DNA of 22,372 bases from Armadillidium nasatum (GCA_009176605.1 SEYY01022038.1:12501-34872), one strand, 5' to 3'. Positions 12,188 to 21,346 are shown, counted from the stretch's first letter. Translations and numbers: made by a program. Notes: generated by a model not told the origin, from the letters alone.

Positions 12188-12539
12188 AATTACAATGGTA
12201 TTTACCAATTTCTTAGTTTCAAGATCGAAAATTTTCTAAATAAATAACCTCGCTTAAGAGCACAACTTATCGGTAAGAGTTCCAAAAAGTAATGACTACT
12301 TCTTTCAAAATTTTCAGATTATGAATTCTGACAACTATCATAGGTTGTTAGTTTTTAATCTTGACCAATCAGAAAGCTTCATTTTTAGCTGAGTTGCTAA
12401 AATTCGTATTCTTTTTCTATTTCTGGCAACTCGGTGACGGACTATGTTTCTTGTCTACTCGAAATCTCCGCCTCCATTTTGAGTGATTTATTTTTCTTAT
12501 CTTTTGTATTTTATATTTTATTTGTAGTTTTTTCACCCT

Positions 12540-12552
12540 TTTTTATATAATT
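12540..12552 (-). promoter_or_regulatory. Candidate TATA box of the LTR promoter
   Basis: The minus strand reads TTATATAAAAAAG here, about 300 bases inside the LTR from its U3 end, which is a reasonable position for a TATA box. If used, about 2 kb of the LTR would be transcribed leader, including both tandem arrays. The corresponding 5' LTR site is near 22080-22092. No initiator was identified. Confidence 0.3.
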
Positions 12553-12843
12553 TTCCAATCTAGTAAATTCTATATCCATGTATGTTTGACTTATTTCTTT
12601 CTTGATCTTAGGCTAATTTCATGATTTCGTTATTATTGGAACTTACAGGCCTAACTCTAAGCTTAGGCTAGACTTGATTTGTCTATGATGTTTTTGTCCT
12701 TTTTCTTACTGAGTTATTCTGAATTGAGATTATTGATCTTATTTTGTAGGGCGATCTTATTTTAAAGGTTATTCTTTAATTAATTATCAAAATTATTAAT
12801 TTATCATAAAAACCAACACCAATTTAAAACACCGGTTACCACA

Positions 12844-12853
12844 CCCCCCTCTT
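12844..12853 (-). promoter_or_regulatory. Polypurine tract (plus-strand DNA primer)
   Basis: The minus strand reads AAGAGGGGGG directly followed by TGTGG, the start of the 3' LTR. This is the expected position and composition for second-strand priming, and it fixes the LTR boundary at 12843. Confidence 0.9.
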
Positions 12854-12892
12854 AAAGATGTAGTTAGGTAGGATCAATGGTCAATATACACG

Positions 12893-13952
12893 TTATCGGT
12901 AATGAATTACTCGCTTAAAAGTGGTTCTTGTAATGACAGCAGTCTTTCTTCTGGATGGTCCTGCCTCCGATTGGCCAAAATGTTGATAATTTAACTGATT
13001 TTGTCTATTTTGAATTTTATATCTCAGGTCTGTTGTCTGACGTGTTTGGGAAAAAGTTAGATCATCTGGTCTATTTCTTTGTTTCTTTGCCCATTCATGT
13101 CTGGTATCTGGTTTTTTGTTTTGTGGTTCAGCCCTCCGTCTCCTTCTAATATTTCGTGGAGTATCTCCTCCTGATGAGGTGACTCTAGACGGAAGTAAAG
13201 GTTGTTCAATTACTTGGTATGCCTTCCCTGGAATTTTATTTAACTGATCGTGGTAAGTTTTGAGTAATTTCCAGAACTGTTTAATTGTGTTATTTGCAAA
13301 ATGTAGGCCATCTCTGGTCGACCCCTGATACGCTTGTGCTGGTTTTTTAAGAGATCTTAATTTCTGGACAAACATATTATGATTCTCTAATCGAGCAAGA
13401 GCCAAAGGTTTTGGATTTAACTGGCGTGTCCAACATTGAAAAAAATCGCTTATTATGCCCTGCATCTGTTTGGTGAATTTTAAGGTGTGACCATAGTTAT
13501 ATACAGTCTTGACCTGGTTTGCATGAAGTTTATTATATAATCTATTATTATTGTATTGCCCAAAATTAGGAATATATGGGAACAGTGATTATTATCTGAC
13601 AATACGGGTAGTCTTTTTTCCATTCTACTAATTTGTTCTTTATTTGGTCCACCAATACCTGGTTGTTTATCTTAAGGTTTGGCATCATGATCTTACAATT
13701 AGTATCCTTCCATGGTCGGAGCATCGTGAAGTCACAATGCAGCCCCACAATTACAATAATGTCGATTGGTGTATGCTCTGTTAAGACATTTTCCTCGAGA
13801 ATCTTGTCAACTTTAAGCAATGCCTCAGTTGTCGTCATTCCAGGTTTATAAAATCGAACTATTTCAGCGGGTTTCCATCCCTGGCATTCTTGTTCCAATT
13901 CTTTCACTCTACTATCACCAACGACTACTATTTGTTTTTTTCCCCAGACCAT
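12893..13952 (-). CDS. ORF3: SGNH/GDSL-type hydrolase in the env position (one frameshift)
   Basis: The third ORF of the Gypsy element, about 350 residues from ATG 13952-13950 to TAA 12893. The first part contains IVVVGDSRVKEL (residues 8-19), the GDS block with the nucleophile Ser, then YKPGMTTTEAL and IIVIVGLHCDF, placed where SGNH enzymes have the second and third blocks (the usual Asn of block III is not obvious; the sequence is GLHCD). The second part has RDGLHFANNTIKQFW (about 13280-13315), fitting the D-x-x-H catalytic block. A basic tail (NIRRRRRAEPQNKK) follows. One frameshift near 13565 separates the two parts. SGNH enzymes hydrolyse esters of lipids or sugars; the substrate here is unknown. 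A splice acceptor lies just upstream of the ATG. No C-terminal membrane anchor is seen, so it is not a typical envelope protein. Confidence 0.7.
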
Positions 13953-13975
13953 GATCTGGAAAGATAATAAACAAA
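13953..13975 (-). promoter_or_regulatory. Candidate 3' splice site in front of ORF3
   Basis: Minus strand TTTATTATCTTTCCAG|ATCATGG: a pyrimidine-rich tract and CAG placed three bases before the ORF3 start codon. This would allow ORF3 to be made from a spliced subgenomic RNA, as env is in errantiviruses. Inference from sequence only. Confidence 0.5.
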
Positions 13976-14039
13976 TTAAGACACTCAAATAATTCATTAA
14001 TTCTACAACAATATTACTCCGGAACAGAATTTCCAACAA

Positions 14040-14310
14040 ATCTGCAAAACAGGATTAGAAATCTTTAAAATAAATTATTAACAAAAATTTTAATACTGGA
14101 ATTTTTCACAACAGATGCTGCAATACAATTAATGATTATGGACATAACAATCAAAATAAAATTTGATAGATTGGTACTTTATTATATCTGAAATTATTAG
14201 TTAACATGACATGACAGATAATCAAAATTATGTAAAATTTCTTACCAATTATCCAAACCGAAACATATTTCATCTTAATTTCTTACCATTGACATTAATA
14301 TACTTTACCA
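14040..14310 (-). other. Non-coding gap between pol and ORF3 with splice-like signals
   Basis: No frame looks coding. On the minus strand it has two GGTAAGAAATT strings (near 14280 and 14240), which are good 5' splice-site matches, and TAACTAATAATTTCAG near 14187-14202, which resembles a branch point with a 3' splice site. Any of these could take part in processing of ORF3 RNA. Confidence 0.35.
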
Positions 14311-14660
14311 TCAGAACCCAGAAAAATCAAAGGAAAGATTCGATATCGTGCTATTTCCCTCTAATTCCACTAGATCCTTCCATACTCTTGAAGTTCTTGC
14401 ATCTATAATGGGAATTCCTCGACTGGGTCTATTGAGTTCTAATTCTTCTTGAATCCACGGCTCCATATTATAAGTGGCATTATTATAAGGTATTCGTCTT
14501 TCAACTTCGTGACTTGCCATTTGGTCTTTTGAATCTTGATTTAGATCTACATTATGTTGTAGATGAATATTATATTGGAATACCTTTTCCCAGTTTATTT
14601 TAAACATGGTTTGATGTTCTTCTGTAAACCCCTCAAAATCAGGTTGGGATGTATTACTCT
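14311..14660 (-). CDS. pol, C-terminal tail (unknown function)
   Basis: A minus-strand frame open from about 14660 to the stop at 14311, continuing after the GPY/F part of integrase with a shift near 14665. It contains FTEEHQTMFKINWEKVFQYN and, further on, EPWIQEELELNRPSRG and RTSRVWKDLVEL. It is charged and Gln/Asn-rich with no family recognised. By position it is the extreme C-terminus of the Gypsy polyprotein; a separate small ORF starting at the internal Met (14607) is an alternative. Confidence 0.5.
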
Positions 14661-14689
14661 TTGTTGTCTTCTAAATCATTTTCTTGATT

Positions 14690-15660
14690 AACCTTTTTTA
14701 ATTCTTCAGGAGTTTCATACCACTTTTTTAAATGTTTGTGATGTATTTTATATAATATAGTATTTCTATACTGATGTTGAAGGTCGTACATCACTCCGTT
14801 CTCATATGTTTTAATTACTTTATATGGACCATGGAATTTCTTAGCTAGTTTATTTTCTACATTATGACCCTTAAGAATATTTTTCTTGAGGACTAATTCA
14901 TCTAACTTGTAGGGTTCATAATCTTGTTGTGTCTTTCCCCAAGTCTTGTCATTTACTTGATTCTTTTCAACATTGCTTGAGAAATATGTTAGCTGGTGTC
15001 TTTCCTAATTCTCTGTGATACGTGTGATTGTATACAGCCACATACGTCAGGTAAATTGTATCCCATTCTTCTAAGTTATCTATCATTCTAAACATATTTA
15101 AGTAAGGTTTGATTCACTCTTTCTACGAGGCCATTTGTTTGTGGCATATTAGCTACAGTGCACAACGGTGTTTTAATTTCTTTAGTCTTCAAAAACTTCT
15201 TCAAACAAATGATTAGTAAACTTCTTTTCCGTTGTCTGATTGCACTTCCAGAAGGATCTTTTAAAAAGGTTGCAATCATATTTTTAAATGCTTTTAATAC
15301 CGTATAGTTGCAGTTTTATCTTGGTATGGCCACAGCAGATGTCCACTTAGAATACATGTCAACAGCGAACAAATATACTTTTCTGTCCTATTTTTGTTCT
15401 TTGGCATTTCCATTAAATCTATAGCGACCACATCGAAAAGGTTTTTTCGGCTTGTATTCTAAAAGTTGGTGGTCGCTTTTGTCGAGCTGGTAATAATTTT
15501 CCGCTGCTGACATTTGATACATACACGGGTAATTTGTTCACATATAGTTGCTTAAATGAGGACTCCAGGTTATTTCTTTCACTTTTCTTATTATCTTTAT
15601 CTCGTCCTGGATGATAATTATTCTTATGATAATCGAATGACCAAATTTTTTAAATCATTA
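14690..15660 (-). pseudogene. pol, integrase domain (several frameshifts)
   Basis: This part inserts the DNA copy into the host genome. In minus-strand order the landmarks are: the HHCC zinc-binding module (HKNNYHPGRDK near 15612-15645 and VCIKCQQRK near 15500-15520); the DDE core with FDVVAIDLMEMPK (first Asp, about 15400-15435), VQSDNGKE (second Asp, about 15224-15245) and PQTNGLVERVNQTL (catalytic Glu, about 15105-15145); and a C-terminal GPY/F module with FHGPYKVIKTYENG (near 14800-14850), typical of Ty3/Gypsy integrases. All catalytic residues can be found, but they lie in different frames with at least five shifts or stops, so this copy cannot make the protein as written. The longest open piece is 15088-15279. 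Confidence 0.8.
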
Positions 15661-15853
15661 TACCCGATAAGTGGAACATCTTTTTTCATTTTCTTGATAG
15701 TAATACAAAATCTCCATTCCTCTCAACTATGTTTCTCAAAAATTTTATATATCTTTTCAAATAATCTTTCTCTTTTAAGTTCCTTTATCTTGATTCTTGT
15801 AACTGTATTATTTTCTTGCAAAATCTTTTCAAATTCTTGTAAACACTTTATCT

Positions 15854-16114
15854 TCAATTTGTCCCTTTTTTAATTTCTTCTACTAGTTGTTCCTCATTTC
15901 TCGTATATTTTAATGTAGATCTTCTACTTGGCAATTCTTCGGTTTCCTCTGGTTCTGATCCCACCATAGACTCAATCGTTATATCATGAGAATTCAAGCT
16001 TTCTGAATCAACTATGTCTTCCTCAGTATTTCCTTCACTCTCTTCCTCATCTTCAATCTCGAATAAGACGATCTCTTTCAGAATTTCCGCCTCTTCAAAA
16101 TCTGAGACAAACAA
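15854..16114 (-). CDS. pol, acidic linker between the OTU and integrase domains
   Basis: An open minus-strand stretch of about 85 residues, very rich in Glu and Asp (EIEDEEESEGNTEEDIVDSE, then SEPEETEELPSR). It lies between the OTU-like domain and the integrase zinc module. It is probably a disordered spacer or processing region; no fold or motif is recognised. A helical, basic stretch (LKRERLFEKIYKIFEKH) in another frame continues toward the integrase at about 15720-15830. Confidence 0.5.
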   Translation of the reverse strand: MFVSDFEEAEILKEIVLFEIEDEEESEGNTEEDIVDSESLNSHDITIESMVGSEPEETEELPSRRSTLKYTRNEEQLVEEIKKGTN

Positions 16115-16137
16115 ATTTATTTCGTCAACACAGCTTG

Positions 16138-16510
16138 TTACTCTTTCTTCAGATGTACATTCTTCTCCAATAAATTAAAATGAACGCCGTGTATACTTAA
16201 GAGATGACATATCCTAGTACCTTTATCATTATATGACACCCATTGGTCTTTAGCATGATATATTTTAACTTGGATGTCGTATATACGGGCACAAGCTTCC
16301 ACAATCTCAGAGCTGACCATAGTACCTGAGATATTCATTCGGTTCAGATTCTGTCTAGTTTGTTTAGTGTCCATTAACCCATAGGTTTTCAAATTATTTC
16401 TCACTTCATTGAACCGCACGCTCACGGAGAATCTTGTGAGCTTTTTCATCATTAAATAAGAATATGGCTATTGCCACGAACAGGGCATTTCCGCTGCCTT
16501 TAATTTCTTT
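16138..16510 (-). CDS. pol, OTU-like cysteine-protease domain (one frameshift)
   Basis: Between RNase H and integrase, two overlapping minus-strand frames give an OTU-like domain of about 120 residues. The first block, IKGSGNALFVAIAIFLF (about 16450-16503), aligns with the OTU catalytic loop G-D-G-N-C-L-F, with Asp and Cys replaced by Ser and Ala. A charged helix (NDEKAHKILRE) follows, then NLNRMNISGTMVSSEIVEA (the family's WGG-E-L-A block), YDIQVKIYHAK, and SIHGVHFNLLE (about 16160-16195), matching the C-terminal His block H-Y/F-x-x-L. OTU proteins are usually deubiquitinases or viral polyprotein-associated proteases. Lacking the Cys, this copy should be inactive as written. A frameshift lies near 16420. 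The assignment rests on several ordered blocks. Confidence 0.65.
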
Positions 16511-16519
16511 TTCTTTAAA

Positions 16520-16960
16520 TCCTACCGGTACTATATCTTCTTCAATTTCTATTTCCTCTGTATTTTCTGGAACGCATCGAGAGAGGAAATCGCTGATGTG
16601 ATTAAATTTCCCGGGTAGGTATTTGATCTCAAAATCGTACTCAGCTAAATCTGTTAAAGTTCGGGCAATTCTTGCATTTACTCCAGCCATATTGTGCAAA
16701 TAAGTTAGGGGTTGGTGATCAGACCAGATGACAAACCTTCGGCACATTAAAAATGTGCGAAACACTTTCACTCCCCATCTTAATGCGGCTAATTCTTTCT
16801 CTAAGGTACTATAATTTCTCTGTGGCGGATTTCCAAAACACATTGAGGCATATGGCTATAACTTTTAGTTCTCCCGTCTTGCTGTTGTTTTAAACAAGCT
16901 CCGGCACCTGTCCCAGATGCATCAACAAACAGTTCCAATGGTTTTTTACTCTCATAGTCC
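16520..16960 (-). CDS. pol, RNase H domain (one frameshift)
   Basis: RNase H removes the RNA strand of the RNA-DNA hybrid during reverse transcription. All four acidic positions are visible: LELFVDASGTGAGACL (first Asp), STLEKELAAL (Glu), IWSDHQPLTYL (Asp) and NHISDFLSRC (last Asp). The frame shifts near 16860, between QQQDGRTK and the MCFGNPPQRNYS part. It follows RT directly, as in all Ty3/Gypsy elements. Confidence 0.88.
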
Positions 16961-18214
16961 GGGAAGGCTAAAATTGGTGGTTCTACCAAAGCTTGTTTTA
17001 ATCTTTCAAAGCTTTCTTGACACTCCAGAGTCCATTTTATACTCTTTCCTGTTGTTAACTGAGAGAGAGGCTTCATGAGTTTAGCAGCCTCTGGAATATG
17101 TCTTCTATAGTAATTCACACTACCCAAGAAACTCTGAACTTGCTTTATGGTTTTGGGCACTGGAGCTTTTTGTATGGCCTCTATATTTTCGGATAATGGT
17201 AATATTCCTTCTTCGCTAACTTCCTGGCCTAAAAATTTTACTTTTCTTCTGAAGATATTACATTTTTCCGGTTTTATTTTTAAATTAAACTCACGCAGTT
17301 TCTCTAAAACTTGACTTAGATTATTCAAATGTTCTTCAAAATTTCTTCCCTAAGATCAAAATATCGTCCAAGTAGGCCATTACTTGTGGTTTTTGAGAAA
17401 TCTTGTATCATCAAGTTGACGAGACGTTGGAAAGTCGCGGGTGAGTTACAGAGGCCAAAAGGCAATCGTACGAACTCCAGATGCTTTTGAAGATGTTGTA
17501 AAAGCAGTATATTCTTCTTGATTTTTCATCCATGGGTAAGTTGTAGTATCCTTTGGTCATGTCTAGAAGACTAAAATAGGTACTGCCTTTCAAATTATAA
17601 ATACAGTCGTTCACAGCGGGTAGTGGAAAACTGTCCTTAACTGTCCTCTGATTGAGGGCTCTATAATCAATACATACCCTTACTTTGCCATTCTTCTTGA
17701 TAATAGGTACAATAGGACTGCTCCATGGACTCTTTGATGGTTGTATAATTCCTTGTTGTTCTAATGTTTTTAATTCTTCGTCCATAAGCTCTTGCACCTT
17801 CGGATTAAACCGCCTTACTTTTTGACGAATGGGCTCATAATCATTCAATTTAATTTTGTGTTTCATTTTAGTTGTATAACCCACGTCATTATCGTCTTTA
17901 CTAATGATATCTTTAAAATTTTCTAACGTTTTACATACAATATCTTTTTGTTCTGAATTAAGGTCGGTTTGGTTCAATGTAAATCTTTCCTCCCAACTCA
18001 AGTGCTGATTTTCTTGTTCTTTCTCCACTTCTTGTTGTTCGTATATTTCTTTTAAAGTTTTTCCGTCTTTTACTAATTCTATAGTTGTTACCACTAAATC
18101 TTTTGTATCAATCTTATAAGTTTCATCTCCCAAATTTATAACATTAATATAGGCTCTTTTCCCATTATTTACAGTATTTGAAATAAACAATCCATTCTTT
18201 CTAAAATTATCCAA
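16961..18214 (-). CDS. pol, reverse transcriptase (several frameshifts)
   Basis: Copies element RNA into DNA in the cytoplasmic particle. The first frame (17411-18214) has a linker, then IIQPSKSPWSSPIVPIIKKN, VRVCIDYRALNQRT, FPLPAVND and YFSLLDMTKGYYNLPMDEKS with the first catalytic Asp. The next blocks lie in shifted frames: FVRLPFGLCNSPATFQRL (about 17415-17470) and AYLDDILI with the YLDD catalytic pair (17363-17374). The frame 16801-17328 resumes with REFNLKIKPEKCNIF, VKFLGQEVSEEGI and VQSFLGSVNYYRRHIPEAAK, the connection to RNase H. At least four one-base shifts occur between 17525 and 17340, and one more (near 18208) separates RT from the protease frame. All key residues are present, so the protein itself shows little decay apart from indels. 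Confidence 0.92.
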
Positions 18215-18806
18215 TCCTGCTTATTTCAGTACTATATAATTTGGGTTCTTTAAAATTATTTGGCCACATTAGTTCTATTTTATGTATGTATCCAGCCTTT
18301 ATATGAGCATTCTTTCTTAATTTTAACTTGATGTTACTTATTGGGGCTGAATTATATCTAAAATTACATACAACAATTTCTTTCCCATTATCAGGCCTAC
18401 ATATTAATCTATTATTTTCAAAGTCAATTTCTAAAAAGTATTTTTTCAAAAAATCGATTCCAAGAATCATTTCATGTGTTACTTTTCGACTAATGATGAA
18501 ACTTTCATGCTTTATTTGATATTTTCCTACTTTGAATGATAATTTCATCTCCCCTTCTGTTCCTTCTATATCTCCGTGTACTCCAATCAATTTAATATTT
18601 GTATCTTTGATTTCTTCATTTAATAATTGAGCGACATCATCATAACTAATTACATTGAGTTGGGCTCCTGTATCTATTAACGCTCTTATAATGGCTCCTT
18701 TTACATTTATGTCCAAGTATAATCTTTGATCCGTATCTTTAGGTGCAAGGCTTTGTCCTACTCCCTTAATTCCACCCTGCTCGGTTAAGGGGTTCTTTAG
18801 TTTTCC
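18207..18806 (-). CDS. pol, aspartic protease
   Basis: The retropepsin that would process Gag and Pol. The open frame begins in the overlap with gag (at 18806, frame -1 relative to gag) and has no early ATG; the first in-window start codon candidate is TTG, so translation by frameshifting is more likely. The active site is RALIDTGAQLNVIS (Asp-Thr-Gly-Ala, about 18640-18680), followed by the flap region around LIGVHGDIEGTEG and the C-terminal EMILGIDFLKKY helix (family form ILG-x-D-F/W-L). The frame stops at 18207 through an apparent one-base insertion just before the RT frame. Confidence 0.9.
   Translation of the reverse strand, partial: GKLKNPLTEQGGIKGVGQSLAPKDTDQRLYLDINVKGAIIRALIDTGAQLNVISYDDVAQLLNEEIKDTNIKLIGVHGDIEGTEGEMKLSFKVGKYQIKHESFIISRKVTHEMILGIDFLKKYFLEIDFENNRLICRPDNGKEIVVCNFRYNSAPISNIKLKLRKNAHIKAGYIHKIELMWPNNFKEPKLYSTEISRIG
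18797..18806 (-). promoter_or_regulatory. Candidate -1 ribosomal frameshift site at the gag-pol junction
   Basis: The minus strand reads GGAAAACTAA: gag ends at TAA (18799-18797), and the pol frame is open across it in the -1 frame. The A-AAC step re-pairs well after a -1 slip; the GGA part of the heptamer is not canonical (X-XXY-YYZ). Confidence 0.5.
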
Positions 18807-19983
18807 GGCTGCTTCCTGAATACATTCTTAAATTCCTCACAGTTCTTCATCAAATGGTTTTCTCCACAATAAGGGCATTCATATCTTTGAGCTTGTTCCC
18901 TCTTTTCTGGTGGTGCTCTTCTTGTATTTTGCTCATTTTGTGCAGCACTTGTTGGTCGTTGTTCCTGTTTTTCGGGTCTTTCTGATCTATTGCCTTGTTC
19001 TCGGTTTCTTTCTTGAGCTATTCTTTTACGACAATCTTTAATCATATGACCTGGCTTACCACAACAGAAACAACTTTTGTTTTTCTTGTAGCATTCCGAT
19101 TCTAGATGCCCTTCTTTTTCACAAAAATTACATTTTTTATCTGTCTTTTTATCAGTTACTGCTACTTGTACCTTTTCTCTCTCAGGTTTTCTTTCTGTGG
19201 TGTTGTCTTTTCTTTCTTCTTTCTTATCAGGCTGATTACTACTAAAGCACATCTCTACATTGTCGGCTATCTCGATTATCCTATCTATACTAATTCTTGG
19301 TTCCGACAATGCAGCAAATTTTACTTTCCCAGCTGATTCTCCACTAAGTCCTTCTAATATTTTTATTTTCTTCATTTCATTAAATAACTCTTGTCGTGTA
19401 TCTATCCCAGCTGCTTCTGCCAGTCGATCCAATCTCATGGAGAAAATTCATTATTGTTTCATCCTTTTCTCTTTTGGCATTCCAATATTTTTCGGCTATT
19501 TTATCTTTATTTCGAGAAGCTTGATGTTCAATCTTTTCTGAGCTTTTTCTTTAACCAAATAGTAAGGTAATTCTTCCTCCATCGAATGTTATTAAAAGAA
19601 TCCAGTAAACTTCCTTCTAAATATTTACCCAGGACGCGACTCCATGTATTTACTACTTCCGGATAGGTATTATCGCAGTATGTTTCAAAATCTTGTAAAA
19701 ATCTTTCAAAATCATGTCCCTCTTCTAGTGAATATTTCAAGGGTGGTGGGACTAGCCTTCTTCGATAATAGTAGTGACTATCCATCATGTGTTCAGGTGG
19801 TGGTGTATATTGTCGTCCTGGTGTATAATGCTGACTTGTTCCAGCTCTACTTGAATACTGGCGACTATTCATTCCTCTTTCCTGTTCTTGTCTTTGTTGT
19901 TGTTCTGGTGTTGATGTCATATGTGGTTGTAACTGTTCATTCATTTCAGACCTCTCTTCAGGGATATCCACTCTAAAATCCAT
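18797..19983 (-). CDS. gag: capsid and nucleocapsid polyprotein (two frameshifts)
   Basis: Structural protein of the retrotransposon particle. The start is ATG 19983-19981 (MDFRVDIPEERSEMNE), with about 85 bases of leader after the primer-binding site. A Gln-rich N-terminus is followed by a capsid-like region (FERFLQDFETYC, LGKYLEGSLLDSF). The frame shifts near 19535 and again near 19440, then continues (MRLDRLAEAAGI onward) to TAA at 18797. The C-terminal part has three zinc knuckles: CNFCEKEGHLESEC and CFCCGKPGHMIKDC (C-x2-C-x4-H-x4-C) and a shorter CPYCGENHLMKNC (C-x2-C-x3-H-x4-C). These bind the genomic RNA in this family. A basic linker rich in Arg, Glu and Gln separates knuckles 2 and 3. 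Confidence 0.9.
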
Positions 19984-20067
19984 CTTGTTAACTAATTCTT
20001 TTTAATGATCTTTTTAAATTCTTATTAAACTTTTATTCTTAGCACCAGGTATGTTAGGTGGCTAATC

Positions 20068-20085
20068 CTGGTCTAAACGGCACCA
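20068..20085 (-). promoter_or_regulatory. Primer-binding site
   Basis: The minus strand reads TGGTGCCGTTTAGACCAG close to the end of the 5' LTR. TGG pairs with the CCA end of a tRNA, as required. I could not assign the tRNA; the complement beyond the acceptor stem does not look like a usual T arm. It lies 4 or 19 bases from the LTR end, depending on where the LTR terminus is placed. Confidence 0.65.
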
Positions 20086-21136
20086 AAAATGTTATGTCGT
20101 AGCTTGTGGTGGTATTACGACACAACTTATAAGTCCTTCTTATATTAGACTCGTTTCTTAATTCAAACTTGGATTGCGTTGTGTCTTTGCGTAACTTAAA
20201 CCAAGACGACGTTACTTTAATTCAAGTGTGCGCTTAAAATAATTAAATAAACTTACTTTTACTTAGTTGTTTTCTTTACCTTAATTCAATCTAATAAATT
20301 TTAATTTACCTTGTTTTATTTCCTGTAGTTATCAATTATATTCTTTTGTTTGTCTTTATTGTTTGACCTATTATTATGTTATATTTTAATTATAAATTAA
20401 TAGCTTCTTAAGTTACGATGTAATTGACTTATAGATAGATACCCTTTGATGATCTCTCAAATCGATAATTAAACAGAACGATCGAAAACTAAAATATCTT
20501 CAAAATACCAGGCTTATAACTACTTGAAATTAAATAAAATGTTTAAGATTAAATACGTATTCCAAAATTGTTTGGCTAATATTGTGATATAATGTTATCA
20601 AAATATTCAAAAGGTTAAACAAAGCTTAACGTCAATGCTCAAAGAACCCAACGAAACTTAATGGCGAAATTCTTAAGTTGATTACAATGGTATTTTAATT
20701 TAATTAATTTAAATTAAAATTGTTCAACTTGTTCAATAAACTAAATGTAATAAGTGAAAAACTATGTCAAAGTTGCTCTCGTATAAACTAATTAAGCTGG
20801 GTTAACTGATCAATCAAAACAAAAGATTTCGAAAATTTAATTAAAAGATCGTATATTGTAAATTAAAAGATCGTATATTGTAAATTATTTCAAAGTATTT
20901 CAATATAAACTGATTTCAGTTCACTGAACTTTCACAACAATCCTCCAATATAGAAAAACGTAGTTGGTAAATTACTATCTATGTCACAAAGTGTTTAAAT
21001 TAATTCAAAATATTGTTTACGAGTCTAGTACGGCAATAAAGGATTCACTAAAAACAAACAAAAACTTCTGTCTATCTATAATAAATAGTTTCAATATTTA
21101 TTCCAAATCTTATTAAAAATAAAATTTTAATATACA

Positions 21137-21267
21137 AGTAACTAGTTTATAATTTACATTCAATAATAATTCATAAAAGATTCGCTTTCTTATGCTTATT
21201 TTGGTAACTAGTTTATAATTTACATTCAATAGTAATTCACAAAAGATTCGCTTTCTTCTGCTTATTT
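21137..21267 (-). repeat. 65-bp tandem repeat, 2 copies (5' LTR)
   Basis: Units start at 21137 and 21203. One unit fewer than in the 3' LTR accounts for most of the length difference between the LTRs. Confidence 0.92.
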
Positions 21268-21346
21268 ATTAAAGTTCTTTTAATTCATGTCTGGTTATAA
21301 TTTGTTATAATTTTTCCAATTAGCCAAAAATCGTAATCGTAGTAAT

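Larger units (their letters stand above)
10500..12843 (-). repeat. 3' LTR of the Gypsy element, 2344 bp
   Basis: Direct repeat of 20111-22372 in the same orientation. In element sense it begins TGTGGTAACCGG at 12843, immediately after the polypurine tract. Its other end loses similarity at about 10500, so the terminal TGTGGTG (plus-strand sense) seen in the 5' LTR is missing. It carries three copies of a 65-bp repeat, where the other LTR has two, and five copies of a ~76-bp repeat. Differences from the 5' LTR are concentrated between 10500 and about 10980. No open reading frame in it looks real. Confidence 0.95.

Noticed and set aside
12955..13149. Plus-strand ORFs inside the Gypsy element (also 13633-13851, 14211-14408, 15556-15873, 18328-18519, 19106-19541, 19644-19976)
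   Set aside because: They are antisense shadows of gag, pol and ORF3 with no recognisable domains.
12893..13952. Envelope gene in ORF3
   Set aside because: The position fits, but there is no C-terminal membrane anchor or glycoprotein features; the motifs fit an SGNH hydrolase. The hydrophobic stretch upstream of the ATG lies before the likely splice acceptor and is probably untranslated.
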